Positions 49,301 through 62,031 of a stretch of DNA of 64,000 nucleotides are shown one piece after another. The notes beneath the pieces were generated by a model that was not told the DNA's origin, did no database searches, and saw only the letters and a list, made by a program, of their open reading frames with translations. The DNA is from Hydractinia symbiolongicarpus. Lineage: Eukaryota; Cnidaria; Hydrozoa; Anthoathecata; Hydractiniidae. The position numbers and the translations under genes are program-made. Position 1 is the first letter of the stretch. Each line of letters opens with the position of its first letter. The DNA lies in NCBI RefSeq assembly GCF_029227915.1, contig NC_079882.1:23689001-23753000 (forward strand), read 5' to 3'.

Positions 49301-52300
49301 CTCAATTGCTTGTAGGCACAATTCCGCCCTTCTTTTCACTATATCCGAGGTTAAAGATTTTATCTAATAAAATTAACATCGACGTCGATGGCAGCCGTAG
49401 CTGTTGAAACGTCGCCTAAAATAATCCTGCTTGTCTAATACAGAATATTTATATTATGACTGAGCTGATCAATTGTTATTGTCAATCCATAAAAAATATT
49501 GAAATGATTGCAGCGATTTGCATATTTTATTACAGGATGTTGGGGTACTGTATTAGAAGTCAAAAAAAATGGAAAGCTGTTTTCGCGCTATAAAAATTAT
49601 AAACGGGTAAAGCGATTATATTTCCATTTTGCAAATTACCGCTTCCACTCATAATTCTGTTATATATTTTTACTATTTTTTTCAGAAAGGAAGAATCGGC
49701 TTTCAAGAAGAATGTACCCCAAACACAACATATTTCTATAAAGTGGTTCGCGTTCCTACTGGTCGGCCAAAAGAAATAGGTTTAGTATGTCCCGGTAAGG
49801 AAATACACAATATCTTAACCAATAAAGAGAGAATTTCCGATAGGTTTTGATAGTTTAGCTAAGCATACGAAATTATGACATCATCGATTGGACGATGAGA
49901 AGCAAATACTGGTGTAAATAATAATCAGAATAACTAATAATTAATATTTATGTAAATATGTTCAAAATATCAAACTGGATAGGTAAAAACAGACTACATC
50001 ACAACATACCTTTATAGACCCTTGAAATAGCATCTCATTTTTTCTGATCGATGATGTCATGCATTAATTAACATAATTTTCTTGAGTACTGGTTTTTCAT
50101 ATGTGGCTAACTTGTTTTTTCGCGGGAGGTAAGCTTTTGGCTTGTTTTAAAAGTAACATCTTTCTTCTTGTAGGAGAGTGTGAGAAATCACTGCTGTTGG
50201 TTATGCATAAGCGTGAGTAGAAATCTCTTTCAATTTTTTTTATGATTGCTGCAACCTGCAACTTTGCGTCAGTTGATAAGCTTTTCCTCTCATAGAACTT
50301 TACGAAGCATCAATGGCTTTCAAATGTGAAGTAAAGTTATGTAAGTTCTTACAATTAAATTCGTTGTATGTTCTTTGTAAAATCTTTCTTTCTTCTATCA
50401 CAACGGTTAAGTCTAGTTTCCGCCAACACGTTTATGGTTAAACATGTGTTTATTACTAAAGTTACGGATGGGTTTATTTTCATCTAAATAATTATGCAAT
50501 AAGATTAGTGGCTATCTTTTTTTAACTATGATAAAAACTAATATTAAAAAAAACAAAAAACATTAAGCCTTGTTCATACCCTAGTGTTTTATATCTCTCT
50601 CTCTCTCTCCAATCTATCTCTCTCTTTTCTGTCTTTGTCCTTTGTCTTTATCTATTGTCAGCTTTATCATAGTGACAGGAGTAGAGTCTCACCAGCTCAG
50701 ACAGTGCTTCCTCTGCTACTATTATTATTTTCATTTTTTGTCACTTTCGTTCTTTCACTTACTCATGTAATGATCTCATGAAAGTCACTCTCACTTTGAC
50801 CATTGGCGGTAAAAACAAAAAGATTTCTTTGATAATGAATAAACTTATGTTACGCATGATTTTAAGATCAAAACTATTACAATGCCAGAAATTTTCGCAG
50901 AAAGCAAAGTTCGCGTTTTAAGGTTGTTTGAAAATTTTATTTCGTGAAATATAAGATTTTAATGCAAATGGCAAAAATATTCCCCAAAACTTTGGGAAGT
51001 CTTAAATAGCGAAATTATTTACTTCGCTAAAATTTATAAGATTTCGCAAAATTCTTTGGATATTCTAAATTTAAATTTCTAAAAACCCTTGCTAATGATA
51101 ATTCCAATAAAACCTTAAAAAAAAAAACGAACAAATGAACGAGACGAGTTTTAGTTAAAGTGGGTTCAATGTTTAAAATCAGAAATTTTAACTTAAAGGC
51201 CATTTTTTCGTCAGCGAAAATAAAATCCAGCAAAATTCATTAAACATGGTCAACTGCGAAAATTAATTCCACAAAAATTAAAAAAATTCGCGTTTTTTAA
51301 AATCGCGAAATTTTCATCCCGCAAAAATTTCTAAAAATAAAGTCAATGAAGCAAGGTAATGGGAAAAAAGCGCATATTAACTTCAACTATGCGAGCGTTA
51401 GCGACACGGTCCTGTAACATCTTCGACTCCAGGGTCTTTTGGCCCGGAGCAGTTAGTACGAAGCGGCCAACAATGTTGAAATTAATCAAAAAAGGCAAAA
51501 AAATTTTTTGGAACGTAATTGGGCCTTAAGACAACTTGATAGAATATTTTAGGATTAAACATTTAATTTCTGGCCGACATATGTACTCACCCTTTTGTTA
51601 CGGACGCCTGAAGTTCTTCAGTGTCTCCTTTTTATAACGAAACAGCGTGTCGCTGTCCCGTTATTAAAAGAGACAAAGAGTCCTGGAATCGAGGTTGGTT
51701 TAAACACAACTCTATTTATAACACGATTACCATTTTAGCTATCATTGAAAGGCTGAAGTTTGTAAGACCACTTTGTTTAAATTTGAATCTAACTGCAAGC
51801 GAAAGAGAAAGAATAACTATTAACGGAATAAATGCTTCATCATGCGCGCTGTTAAATCCATCCCGCCTACTTATTAATCTTCAATCATCATCAGAATCAT
51901 CCACACCAACATTGCAGTTTAGTGGCTCTGAATTCAAACTTTTGCATGGGGTAATTGCTTCAGTTATTTCAGTCTTATGCCTAGCTGGTTGTGTGTTTCT
52001 TCTGCTTTTGTACAAAAGAAAGAAGAAGAACAAAAACCATATCAACCATCGTATTTATCAAGAGGAAGACGCAATTCAGAGTCAAGAGAATTTGAATGAA
52101 AAAGGTAAGAGTATATGCTGTCGGTAATATCTCACAGTGACATTAAAGTTGTGAGAGGTTCAGAAACTAATTGAATGTCAACCTCGTTAATTCGGAGCGG
52201 CGTACATATTGCCTAAAAAGGAAAATTGTTAACCCAATGTTTTTTAAGAAGTAGGAGAGGGGGGGAACTTCTGCATCAGTCAATTTAAACAAAATTTTGT

Positions 52301-55300
52301 CATTTTTGCATTGTTACACTTTAAATATTCTTTAGAGAAACATCTCTTCTGATGCCATTTTATTTGTCCTTTAATCAAATGCAAAAAACCTCTTCGTCTA
52401 CTTAGTGAGAAGAAAAAATGATTACCCATCAAGACATAAATTAAAGGACTTAATGCGAACTGCTAAAAACTATTTTTGTTGCAATGATAACCTCTTTTTC
52501 ACCTATTTGTGTGTGTATATCTGACCCCGAGATTTATTTTTTTAAACTGGATAGAAATGTTAACAACTTCGTTCCAACCTTTTTTTTAACCCTAAGCTTA
52601 GAATTATTGATTCAAATATTAACAGGATAATAAAAACTAAAGCAGGCATGACGACGGAAACAAATTAGTTATCAATCTTGTGTCTGGAAAGGAAGATATT
52701 TCCAGCATGGTCTGACTAATGACAATTATAATAATCAATACGATATAACTACTAACCCAATTAATCCTATCTTCATGGTTTCATGCTTAACGTCAGAAAC
52801 ATATGAAATTTTCTAAATAAGTGTTTTTTAAACGAGTGCTTATTATTTTTTGATTACAGCAAGAGCTAAGCATAATATACTTATTTAATTACACATATTT
52901 CATTTGTTAAAGCAGAGAGCTGTTTATATCCATATCTTTATGATTTTGAATGTGTAATTGTAAGAGGTATATGGGATGGGGGATGAAGGAGAGGCGAAAG
53001 GAGAGGCGAAATACTGATTTTTTGAAAAGTTTAATCCCCATCTATTACAGCACATCTTTTTTACACATTTTATATTGCCACAAAATTCTTGCCTTACCCT
53101 AAATCTCTCGTCCTTGTGAGTAACCATATCAAAGTGATTCACAAATTAGCTGTTCATGGAAGGTCAAATTGGCGTTTGATGGAGGAAGATGTCGCGTTGT
53201 ATAAGTTATAACTAGTCTTACGTAACATTTGTTTACACGTCTTACTCCACGTAAATAAAATATTAAAAAGAAATTAGAAAGAAATCTATTAAATTTTATT
53301 ATAACCCTTGATTTTGTCTCCAGATAATTTTTCAGTTTTAACATGATCAGGTTGAAAAGTGGTATTTTGCAGATCAGAATATGACTAGTTTTTGGTAAAA
53401 TGGCTTTGACAATAGAAATTGTTTTATATGCAATTGCAGTCAAGCTGGCCCAAAAACTTCATAAATTCTTAATTACTGTATTTTTAGATGTAAAATTGAA
53501 AACTAAGGTTATTTTTTTCTTTAAAATATTAAGTTGTTTTGCAAAATATACGTCTCATATACAGTATATCTGACGGTCTCACAATTCCAGGCAACTACAC
53601 CTAAAGGTAAATAGGTTAGCCTGAAAACCATCTCAAATTGAGCTAGGGTGTAAAAGTATAAAAATACGGCAGTGATGTTACTCTGATTGCTATTTGCCTG
53701 GATTAATTTAAACACACTAAAAGTTGTTCTCAGTCATCCATATGCAATCGTGTGAAAAAAAATCCCTTTCACTGTTCCAATAAGTTCTAAAAAAGCCGCA
53801 GAGTCTATTAAAAATTAACTGCCTACAATCTTTTCATATTATATATAGAGTATGGCTAATGTTTCTTTTATAAATTTCTAAAAGTCTTTAGAAACGTTAA
53901 AAGGATTTTAATCTCTTTTGTATCTATTCAGAAACACCATCCGTGATGATTCTCAATCGACCAGGGTGTGAATTATTAGAGATATTTCTCCGCGATTTTG
54001 CTTTTATTCTGCAATCATACGGCATTGAGGTTAAACTTGCCCTGCTGGAACAAAATCACTTAGACGCTGAAGGAGGTATTGCTTCTTACATGCAGAAGTA
54101 TGTGAATGAATGCGACTATATCTTAATCATGTTCTCAGAAAAGACAGAGGGTAAGTTGTGCATTTCCTTGTTTACATTCAACTTTTTGGACCATGATTCG
54201 GTTTGGTACAATCCACAATGTTAGACCAAATTATATTTTACAAGTGCATATCTCAAGCTGCAGATTACTCAACATTAAAAATTGCTTTAATGGTTATAAC
54301 TTTCTATTTTGCAAGCCTATCTATATCTTTAGAACACAACAAAATGCCAAAGCATAAACCATACGAGTTTACGTTAAAAATGCTTAGCGGTTTGGCGTTT
54401 CATCAGAATGATTGCTCACGCTACCTTCCTCTGTATTTGACGTCGTACGAAAAAGTGGTGGATCTTCTTCCGTCATTTTTAAATTCATCAACTACATTTG
54501 GATATCAGTTACCAAAAGATGTGCAAAAACTAATACGAAGATTTACTGGGAAAAAAAAGCTGAAAGTTACACCAGAAAGAGCAGCAAAGGATAAATATTT
54601 TTTGGAAAGAATGGAAAGCAGGCTGATATCAATATGCGAAAATCAACATCCTCATTGTACCAGAGAGAACTGCAGAAAGGTCAGTTTTGGTATTAGCTAT
54701 CTTCCTAGGTTTTAGCTATCTTCCTAGGTTTTAGCTATCTTCCTAGGTTTTAGCTATCTTCCTAGGTTTTAGCTATCTTCCTAGGTTTTAGCTATCTTCC
54801 TAGGTTTTAGCTATCTTCCTAGGTTTTAGCTATCTTCCTAGGTTTTAGCTATCTTCCTAGGTTTTAGTATGTATTAAAATGATATTGTAACTGTATTACT
54901 GCTGAGTGTACAGATCATTTTTTGTTAAAACATGCTGAAACAGCAACACCTACACCCGTATACAACCTAACTTATTTCGTACATTTATTGTTACTTACAT
55001 TATCTTGAGCGTATAAAGTGTGTTGACGTGGTAAAAATAAAGCTATGCTCAAGCTCAGTGATCCTCCGGCTAAAGTTTAACTAAAAACATTTTCTTAATT
55101 GTCATGCACTTTTATTAGATACCAGTTCCTACAATTAATTGTGAAATATTCCTTGCGTTCAATGAATGTTGGAGCAATGAAAACTGCCTTGGAGCTTAAA
55201 GTCACAATTTATTAAAGAGGTCATGGTAGCAAATTAAGTTATTTTTTAATATTTATTATTCCCTTTCATTTTCAGGGAATGCTGAATGCAAGTGTTGAGA

Positions 55301-55503
55301 ATTTGTCTTCAATATGGCCGTCTACAATCAATTCAAAATGGCAGTCCTCGCAATCATTAAACTCAACAAGTACACGACCTGACTCAATAATATTAGATGA
55401 CGGTTTCTATTATGAAAAGTTTAAATTAGCATGTTACGAAGACAATAATAATTTTACAGAAAATAATCAACTAATGGACCAAACAAATCAGCTTTATACC
55501 TAA
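46372..55503 (+). CDS. SEFIR-domain single-pass receptor (IL-17-receptor-like)
   Basis: Ten exons in phase: 46372-46416, 48340-48553, 48633-48806, 49690-49794, 50174-50212, 50296-50340, 51739-52104, 53932-54150, 54333-54679 and 55276-55503; 1782 nt, 593 aa. Residues 1-15 are a short hydrophobic leader (MLSHLIVFSTLVVA). About 260 extracellular residues with scattered Cys and N-glycosylation motifs follow. A membrane helix at about 277-299 (GVIASVISVLCLAGCVFLLL) is followed by KRKKKNKN. Exons 8-9 encode a SEFIR domain: VMILNRPGCELLEIFLRDFA, then YGIEVKLALLE, ECDYILIMFSE; later LPLYLTSYEKV and YQLP. Known family role: SEFIR domains pair with SEFIR adaptors such as Act1/CIKS in IL-17 signalling. 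Exons 2-8 mostly exit in phase 1. The fourth exon's acceptor is chosen at AAAG/GA to keep frame, so that boundary is less certain. AATAAA at 55529-55534. Confidence 0.8.
46417..48339. other. First intron of the SEFIR receptor
   Basis: No exon recognised. At 47340-47660 there is a locally GC-rich patch with a hairpin (GCGGGAAGTGAGA at 47437-47449 against TCTCACACTTCCCGC at 47465-47479) and repeated CGCGT/ACGCG words, probably a transposon remnant. Confidence 0.45.
49122..49200. repeat. Foldback hairpin repeat, copy 7
   Basis: Left AGCCTCCTCCAGGACCTTTT and right GAGAGACAAAAGTGGTGGGGAGGAGGA are partly complementary. The core has diverged from CCTCGT to CCTCCT on both arms. It is in intron 3 of the SEFIR receptor. 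Confidence 0.6.
50593..50631. repeat. (TC)n microsatellite
   Basis: Two short TC runs separated by CAATCTA, in intron 6 of the SEFIR receptor. Confidence 0.85.
50885..51335. repeat. GCGAAA-rich dispersed repeat
   Basis: The words TTCGCA, TTCGCG, GCGAAA and CGCAAAA recur about every 30-50 bp on both strands, including the short hairpin TAGCGAA/TTCGCTA at about 51007-51029. The style is shared with 4664-5040 and 33275-33335. It lies in intron 6 of the SEFIR receptor and was not resolved into a unit length. Confidence 0.45.
51421..51698. repeat. Two degenerate foldback repeat copies
   Basis: At 51421-51475 one arm reads CTTCGACTCCAGGGTCTTTT then GGCCC, matching the inverted right half of the copy at 39340. 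At 51604-51698 the right arm AAAAGAGACAAAGAGTCCTG then GAATCGAGGTT is intact, while the left arm is barely recognisable. The second ends 41 bp before the receptor exon that encodes the membrane helix. Confidence 0.55.
52105..53931. other. Intron 7 of the SEFIR receptor
   Basis: No exon recognised. A solo foldback arm (TCAACCTCGTTAATTCGG) lies at about 52179-52196. The remainder is AT-rich. Confidence 0.45.
54693..54868. repeat. 19-bp minisatellite, nine copies
   Basis: The unit AGCTATCTTCCTAGGTTTT repeats with exact period 19 (starts at 54695, 54714, 54733, 54752, 54771, 54790, 54809, 54828, 54847), with essentially no divergence. It begins 14 bases after the exon 9 donor of the SEFIR receptor (54679/54680). 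Each unit contains CTATCTTCCTAG, which resembles a pyrimidine-rich 3' splice site. Confidence 0.97.
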
Positions 55504-56211
55504 GGAATAATGTGTTAATTGTTGTTTAAATAAAGTAAACAATAGTTGTTTTGATACACATATTGGATGCAGCAATTAAAGATAAACCAAGCACATTAAG
55601 TACTGATAATCATTTTAGAAAAACAAGTCAATAACTTCTTACCTATATTTATATTTCGTCCTGACGATACCGATCGATTAGAATGGTATAATTTTTAAGG
55701 ATATACCACACAGAACATATATATATACTTTTATAAATGGATATATAACCATGTTGATTTTGATGACTATTCCAGGTTATATGTATAACATTACAGATTC
55801 CATGAATGCTGTATATATCAAACTCAAATTGAAGCAATTAATAGCTAAGTGTAGGTCTTGATATTATACACTATTATGTCAGTACTGAGTATTCATCTTT
55901 GAAAAAATTGTAAAATCAATATATGGAACTAGTATAAAAAGTGAAAATACAAAGAAACAAGTGACTAAATCGTGCTGCATGTTTTCCCTAGCAAATGCCT
56001 TACGCTCTGCGCGGGTATAAAAATTTGTCCCTACAAGCGCTTGGCTAGTGCCCAAGCCTGCGCAATATGAAACTCCGTAATAAGTTTTTACCTTAATGAC
56101 AAAATATATATTTACAACCCTATTGGATTTATTACCTGAAAGTTAATTCTCTTTTTAAATCGTAAAAAGGCAACGCATTTCTCCAGCTCCTGACAATGCT
56201 TCAGAATTTGA
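55504..56211. other. Convergent intergenic region
   Basis: Holds the 3' UTR of the SEFIR receptor (AATAAA at 55529-55534) and, from the other side, the 3' UTR of the protease (TTTATT at 56128-56133 is AATAAA on the minus strand). Nothing else recognised. Confidence 0.6.
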
Positions 56212-58636
56212 TTAGTTTTTTTTCACAATATCAAGAATCCAGCTTACATAACGTGCCACTCTTAAAAACACTATAATCTGTTTGCCAGGAGTACATGGTT
56301 TGGTTCTGATTTCTGGTCCGTGGATTGCAATTGCGATGCCATGTAGATCTATGTTGTTGTATTTATCTTGACAAACAAGAGGCGAGCCAGAATCATGTAA
56401 ACACGCTGTACCTGCAATATGTTTAAACAAAAAAAAATATTACATTTGAGCAATGTGTTTAAATCATTGGGAATCACGTCAAGTTTTACCTTGTTTATCT
56501 AAAACTCCATTACAAATACGTACTACATAAGCCGAACAAGAATGGAAACCTTTGAACTAAGATTAACTGCGTATTACATCGACCAAATTCTCAAACTTAG
56601 TCCTAGGTAATAGCAAACCGTCGTACACTCTACTTCAGTATGTTATACTCGTATCATTGCTCGTTGCAAGTCAACTTCGAAACCCCTTTAACAACCAACA
56701 GGTGAGGTTCTTTTTTAAAATTTTAAAAAAGCTGTGGGAGTCAGGGGTAGGGGCAAGGCCCGTTTAATCTAATGACTGGGCTGGAACTGTCTTCTTTCCG
56801 ATAAAAAAAATTAAAATTATTGCATTGTTGCAAGCTTTACGTGTCACTTACCGTATGTTTCATTTCTGCCTCCTCCACACATCATTTTTCGCCAGAATGC
56901 AGTTGTGTTCTTTCCTACCTCATCAATTGTTTTAACAATCTCAATGCAATCACTTTTAGGGATTAGTGGAACTCGAATTTCTTTTAAATATTTGGACGGT
57001 TTAGATGATTTTTGAAATGAAGAAATACTCTTGAAACTGCGGTCTTTTCCCCAGCCTAAAAAACAAAAGTTTTTTTTTAACTCAGGGTCTCTATCATTTA
57101 TTAGTGGTGGCGTATATTGGCGTATTTGTATATTGTAAGGGTGGGCGTTGTTTAGGATTGATTTCAAAAATGCTTGAACTTAAAGTTAAAATTTAACTAA
57201 ATTTTTTGCTAAACTGCAAAAAAAAACTCCCTTATTTTAGCTTTAAACAAGCCTTGACTTTTATTCATCCAGAACTGCATAAAAACCTCAAAATCGCAAC
57301 ACAAAATTTGTATTTTCGATAACACACTGGGCGGTAGAATCAGGGTTGTTGCAGCCTTTTTATCCAAAAAAGGTGACAATCTCAAGAATTGGGTAATTCT
57401 TATTATTCATTTTTTGCAACTAACCTGCAGATTTGCAGCGATAATCTTCCAACTTATCATCTGTTATGCCCCACAGGGCGATTCGAACAGGTTTTGTAAA
57501 TGTATATCTGTTGATAAACACTGGCCATCTAAGTTTAATTAGCGCTATGTCGTCATTGATTGCGATGTTTCGTTTGTAGCCAGGATGAAGGAAAATCTTG
57601 GACGCATTGTAGTGAAACTTTTTTATTTGTTTCATCCACAGCCGTTTAGCAGACCCTAATAATAAACAAAAAAGACATTAACGCTATGACTGATTTAACC
57701 AGATTTGATATTAACTAAATGGCGTCGTACATTTTAAAGAATACTAAATTCTAAAGCAAAAAAATGTTACTAAACAAAAGAATAAGATGGGATGGTGAAC
57801 ATAACTATGGGCCATTTTTCCTGCAAATTTAGTGTTTCAACATTGAGCACAAGAGACATGCGCACTTCTTCATGTAGGTATAAGATATAAACAACAGACC
57901 ATAGAAGTCTAATAAATCCACTAAAGAAACGAAGTATTCTCTTTAAATTTAGGACACTTTTTTTGAAAAAGAGAATTTCAGCGCCCTGTCTTGTGTTTCT
58001 AAAAAACCTGTATGGTTTTTAAACTAGCCATTTAGTCCATTCGGTCCTGCTTTTTTAGCCACAAGAATGTGTGCGCATGTACGAAAATCCACAATAAACT
58101 TCAATAATCTTTTGTAAATATTGGCAAGTCAGCCACATAGGTAAGCTATTGTCATAGTATTATTTTGTGTCAGCAAAATCTTACCTATTCTTACTGACAA
58201 TCTCCAAGGTTTATTGACAACAGAATCTACGCAATGCGCTGCAGTCAACACCCATTTATCTTTTATCAGCGAGCCACCACAATACCTTGGAAATCCTGCA
58301 GTTTTGTCTTTAACAAGCCAAACCACAAAAGGCCATGCACCAATTTTTGCTTTTCTACCAAGCACCATTCGCCTGAATCTTTCATGAGAGCTGTGATAAA
58401 ATATTTTGTTTATCAATAACATCAACAACAGGAAAAGCAATATCGGAATCTTTTGTTTATTAACAACAAAAACAAAACAACAACAACAACAGACAAAAAC
58501 ATCAGCAAGAATCCCTCAACATAGAAAGAAAAACCAATTAAAAAAAGGAAAAATAAAATTTAACTTACATTGTTAAATCACCATCTATAAATTCTGCCCC
58601 AACTAACAAGCATACCATCAAAATAACAACTTTCAT
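56212..58636 (-). CDS. Secreted S1A (chymotrypsin-fold) serine protease with atypical active-site motif
   Basis: Five exons on the minus strand, in phase: 58636-58569, 58390-58185, 57655-57425, 57055-56852 and 56411-56212; 909 nt, 302 aa. Residues 1-15 are a signal peptide ([16 protein letters not shown]). A cleavage-type site FRR/MVLG (residues 28-34) replaces the usual R/IVGG. The triad is His75 (LTAAHC), Asp127 (DDIALI) and Ser244 ([11 protein letters not shown]). Conserved Cys include 60/76 around the His loop, and CKSAGWGKD starts the second barrel. The usual GDSGGP is HDSGSP, and the position equivalent to trypsin Asp189 appears to be Thr (TACLHDS), so trypsin specificity is not expected. 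The last exon ends with [12 protein letters not shown], the family C-terminal helix. Minus-strand AATAAA at 56133-56128. It may be an active protease of unusual specificity or a weakened homologue. Confidence 0.85.
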
Positions 58637-60486
58637 TTTTTTCTTTATATAAACTGTTAAAGTATAGTGTGATATTTCTTTCCACTTTCGGAATAAATTA
58701 TTTTTAGTAATCTTTAACAACCATGTGAGATAAATAATATTTGTGTTAGTTAAAAAGTAATGATTATTTTCGAGGATTGGTGAAAAATGCCTTAAGTCTG
58801 CTCTCCATTGTTTTCTCCATCGTAGCGTCAAAATGTTAGATGTTGAAGTCAGTCTAAAGCAATGGTAATCTTACGTTATAGTACACTGGGAATTTAAGAA
58901 AACCAGTACTCAAATGTTTCACCGATCACACGCGCATATCCACAACTACATCTAATAAATATTGAAAATTATATTTTTTTATATTTTTGGCGCCACAGGA
59001 CATCAGATGCTTATCGGAGAGAAAATCAAATCGCTTTTTGTGTTTTTGCAAATGAAGATGGCACAACCTAGGGGGTGATAGACAAAATGTATCATAACTT
59101 AAAGAATACCGAAAATACCAGCAGCCACAAAGAATGTCAAAAAACCAAGATGGAAAACAATTTCTTTTGCAGAGGCGCACATCAGCTGTATAATCTTGTG
59201 GTTTAGTTTAGTGATATTTCTAATAAAAATAATACTATTTGAGAAATGGAAATAAGAACGAGTTCTTTGACAGCAGATTTAACTAGCGAAGAAGATTAAA
59301 ATTCCTAAACTCTTAAACAACTAATAAACAAAATCCTTCGCCATATAAAGTAAAACTTTTTTAAGAACTACATATAAATTTAATTCCTGTGCTACTCCTA
59401 AGGCACTTAACTGCGTCTTTTGAGGTCTCTCTGTTACGTCATTGTAAAATGTATAGCTATTTAAATTTAGGCAAGTTCATTACATGTTAATGCAACACAA
59501 CATACAATGGTTTCATACATGGCATTTCATGGTTTCCGACTTGACTTTCAATAAAAGAGGCAGTAATACCGCATCCCTTTTTTAACTAATGTATTTTCAC
59601 ATGCAATAAAGTTGGAACAGTATATTAATATGCAAGAAATCTAAAGAGAAGAATTAAGAACAACATTACATCAAAAACCCGTCATAATATCACTGCATAA
59701 AGAAATATAGTTATTTCAACCTCAATCGATAATTCTAAATATATATTTCAACCCTAGTTTATTTCAACCCCCCGTCTATTTGGTACTGTACAATATATGA
59801 GTTTCCCTTAGATTCTCTTTGCGTCATACTAAACTTAGCAATTTCTTAGTTGTTTCTTCATCCAGTACGTCTTGTTATATCATACGTATCTTATCATTTG
59901 TTATCTTTTTGAGGATGATTGTTACCAGACGTTGTTCTTGGGTCTTCCTAGGGACAATCTTAGATAAGATGTTGTAGCTAGCATAGGAAGTAAAAACAGG
60001 CGAATAAAAATATATTAGAAAAACAAAAGTACTTACCAAAAGAAAATTTATGATTGTTATATTTCTAAAAAGGGAGAATTTTCACAGGAATAATAATTCT
60101 TCCACAGTTTAGTCCCTCGTACTTTGGCCTAAAAGTCCAAATCTTTAGATCCTAGTCCGGTTTGCAGATTTTTTTTAATTTATTAAATCATTACTTTATA
60201 ACTAATTGTTTTCTTATTAACACGACTCCATTGCTATTGGATCATTATAGGTTTTAACATTTGGATTTATTTCTTCTGGGACTTAAATTTTCGCAGATTT
60301 TTTTAATTATTTTAAAAGCAGAATAGATTTTATGCTGTATGATCAAAATACCTTTTTTCATCTGTGGACTTGGACTTGCTATGTAATCTTTAATTCCGAA
60401 ATAGACTTTTCTAACTTTTCTAACGTTATTACGACCAGCCGTTTGATTTATTATCACCTATAGCCAGGGGCGTGTTTAATGGACTT

Positions 60487-60502
60487 GGGGGGGGGGGGGG
60501 GG
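60487..60502. repeat. Poly-G run (16 G)
   Basis: Sixteen consecutive G followed by AAGGG, in otherwise AT-rich sequence. Length is likely polymorphic or subject to sequencing error. Confidence 0.9.
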
Positions 60503-62031
60503 AAGGGTTGAAGAGGCAACGGCGATAAAAAACGAAATATCAATCACGAAAAAGGCCCAATTAGACTTAACATGATTTCTTTATACATAATTTATTTGGT
60601 ATAGTTTCATCTTCTTTAAATTTCATTAATCTTCTGGTCAATAGGAGTATACTCAGTCTCTTAATTAGCCTTATTCATGTAATTCGGCCATCAGGCAGTG
60701 ATTTTCCGCGTTGTCGTGTAAATAACTGTGACTTGATGACTCACTTATTTGAGAATTAAAATTCAACTATAAGTACTTTTCATGCTTTAAAATTTAGAAT
60801 TTTGTGATAAAAATGAACCAAAATCCGTTTCCTCGTTGACTCGTAAGGAATATAAGGAAAATTATCCCAATAGAAATATCCCAATATTGCTCTTTTGACA
60901 CCACAAATGCTCATGAAATTGGACATAAGAGGAGTAAAGAAGTAAATTTAAATACAAGTTAATCGACTGCTTGAGAGCTGTCTGGCACCAGTCAGTTAGG
61001 GCGCGATATTTTCACCGATATTACTCTGGTTTTTTTGTGTGAAGTTGAATTTTGGTGCGCAGCTTTGGCCATTTTATCTATTGTATTTGCAAGGCCAAAA
61101 TAACTGTACTTTAGGATAAGGGAGATCATTTTCACTCAATCAAACATGTGTGTTTAAAGATCACTATCTCCATCAGTCGTTACGTAGGGGACAAGTTCTA
61201 GTCTAGTTTGGATCAGCGAGATCAAAACAGTGGAGCAGGTCCACGCGCTTTGGTTGATATTGATTTGACATATTAACGCATCCTATTTAAACAAAAAATA
61301 AGTTGCCTGGCGGTTGCACTGTACTTGTAGTTTTACCTGACCTGCCGTCTTAAAAGTCGACGGGGGACAACAAAAGCTACGGCGCTTTTCTCATCAAAAC
61401 TTTTATTGTGTATTTTTGTTAAAATGTTTAGGCAAATAATGGCAGGTTTAGTGTGCAAAGAGGACATAAACGGCCAACATTTAGCCTCATAGCTCGTGTT
61501 AAGTCAAAAATCTGCATTGAATTTTTTTTTTCTATTTTAAATGTAACGTTTGCTTTAAAACTTTAGCTTTAGAATTAAGCAGAAACCGACCAATAAATAC
61601 TTTATCTTTATGGTAAAAACTTATATTAACTAACATATATGTAATTTACGTTGTTCTTGATTTAAAATGCATAAACTTTTGATTTTTGGTGTTATTTCGC
61701 CATGTATAATCCCATCCTGATTTCGAAACTATATCTCGTTTAAGAACAAGATGCAAGTTTTGAAGCTAATAACGCGTTATGCTGAAAAAACTAATATCCA
61801 GCACTGTCAAGATGGACGTTTGCGGGATAATTTTTGTCACGCCTTTGTATGGAAAAAAAATTGGCCGGGACGATTTCACAAAACAAGCGCCAAATTCGAA
61901 AAATGTTAAAGCATAAAATTTATAAAGTATTACATGTTCTGTAGAAAGAAATGATAAAAACTAAATCCACACATTCACATGTCAATTTTAATAAAAAAAG
62001 TTCCGCCTGAGCCGGAATTCCGCTTAAGTTG

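Noticed and set aside
51621-51738. Upstream part of the open frame containing the SEFIR receptor membrane helix
   Set aside because: It reads through a foldback repeat arm; a TTTTAG acceptor at 51738 with matching phase marks the true exon start.
54693-54868. Regular repeats suggestive of a CRISPR array
   Set aside because: The 19-bp units are directly contiguous with no spacers, in a eukaryotic intron; it is a minisatellite.
58926-59180. 84-codon minus-strand frame upstream of the protease
   Set aside because: Cys- and Phe-rich translation without domain, start context or splice partner; likely chance.
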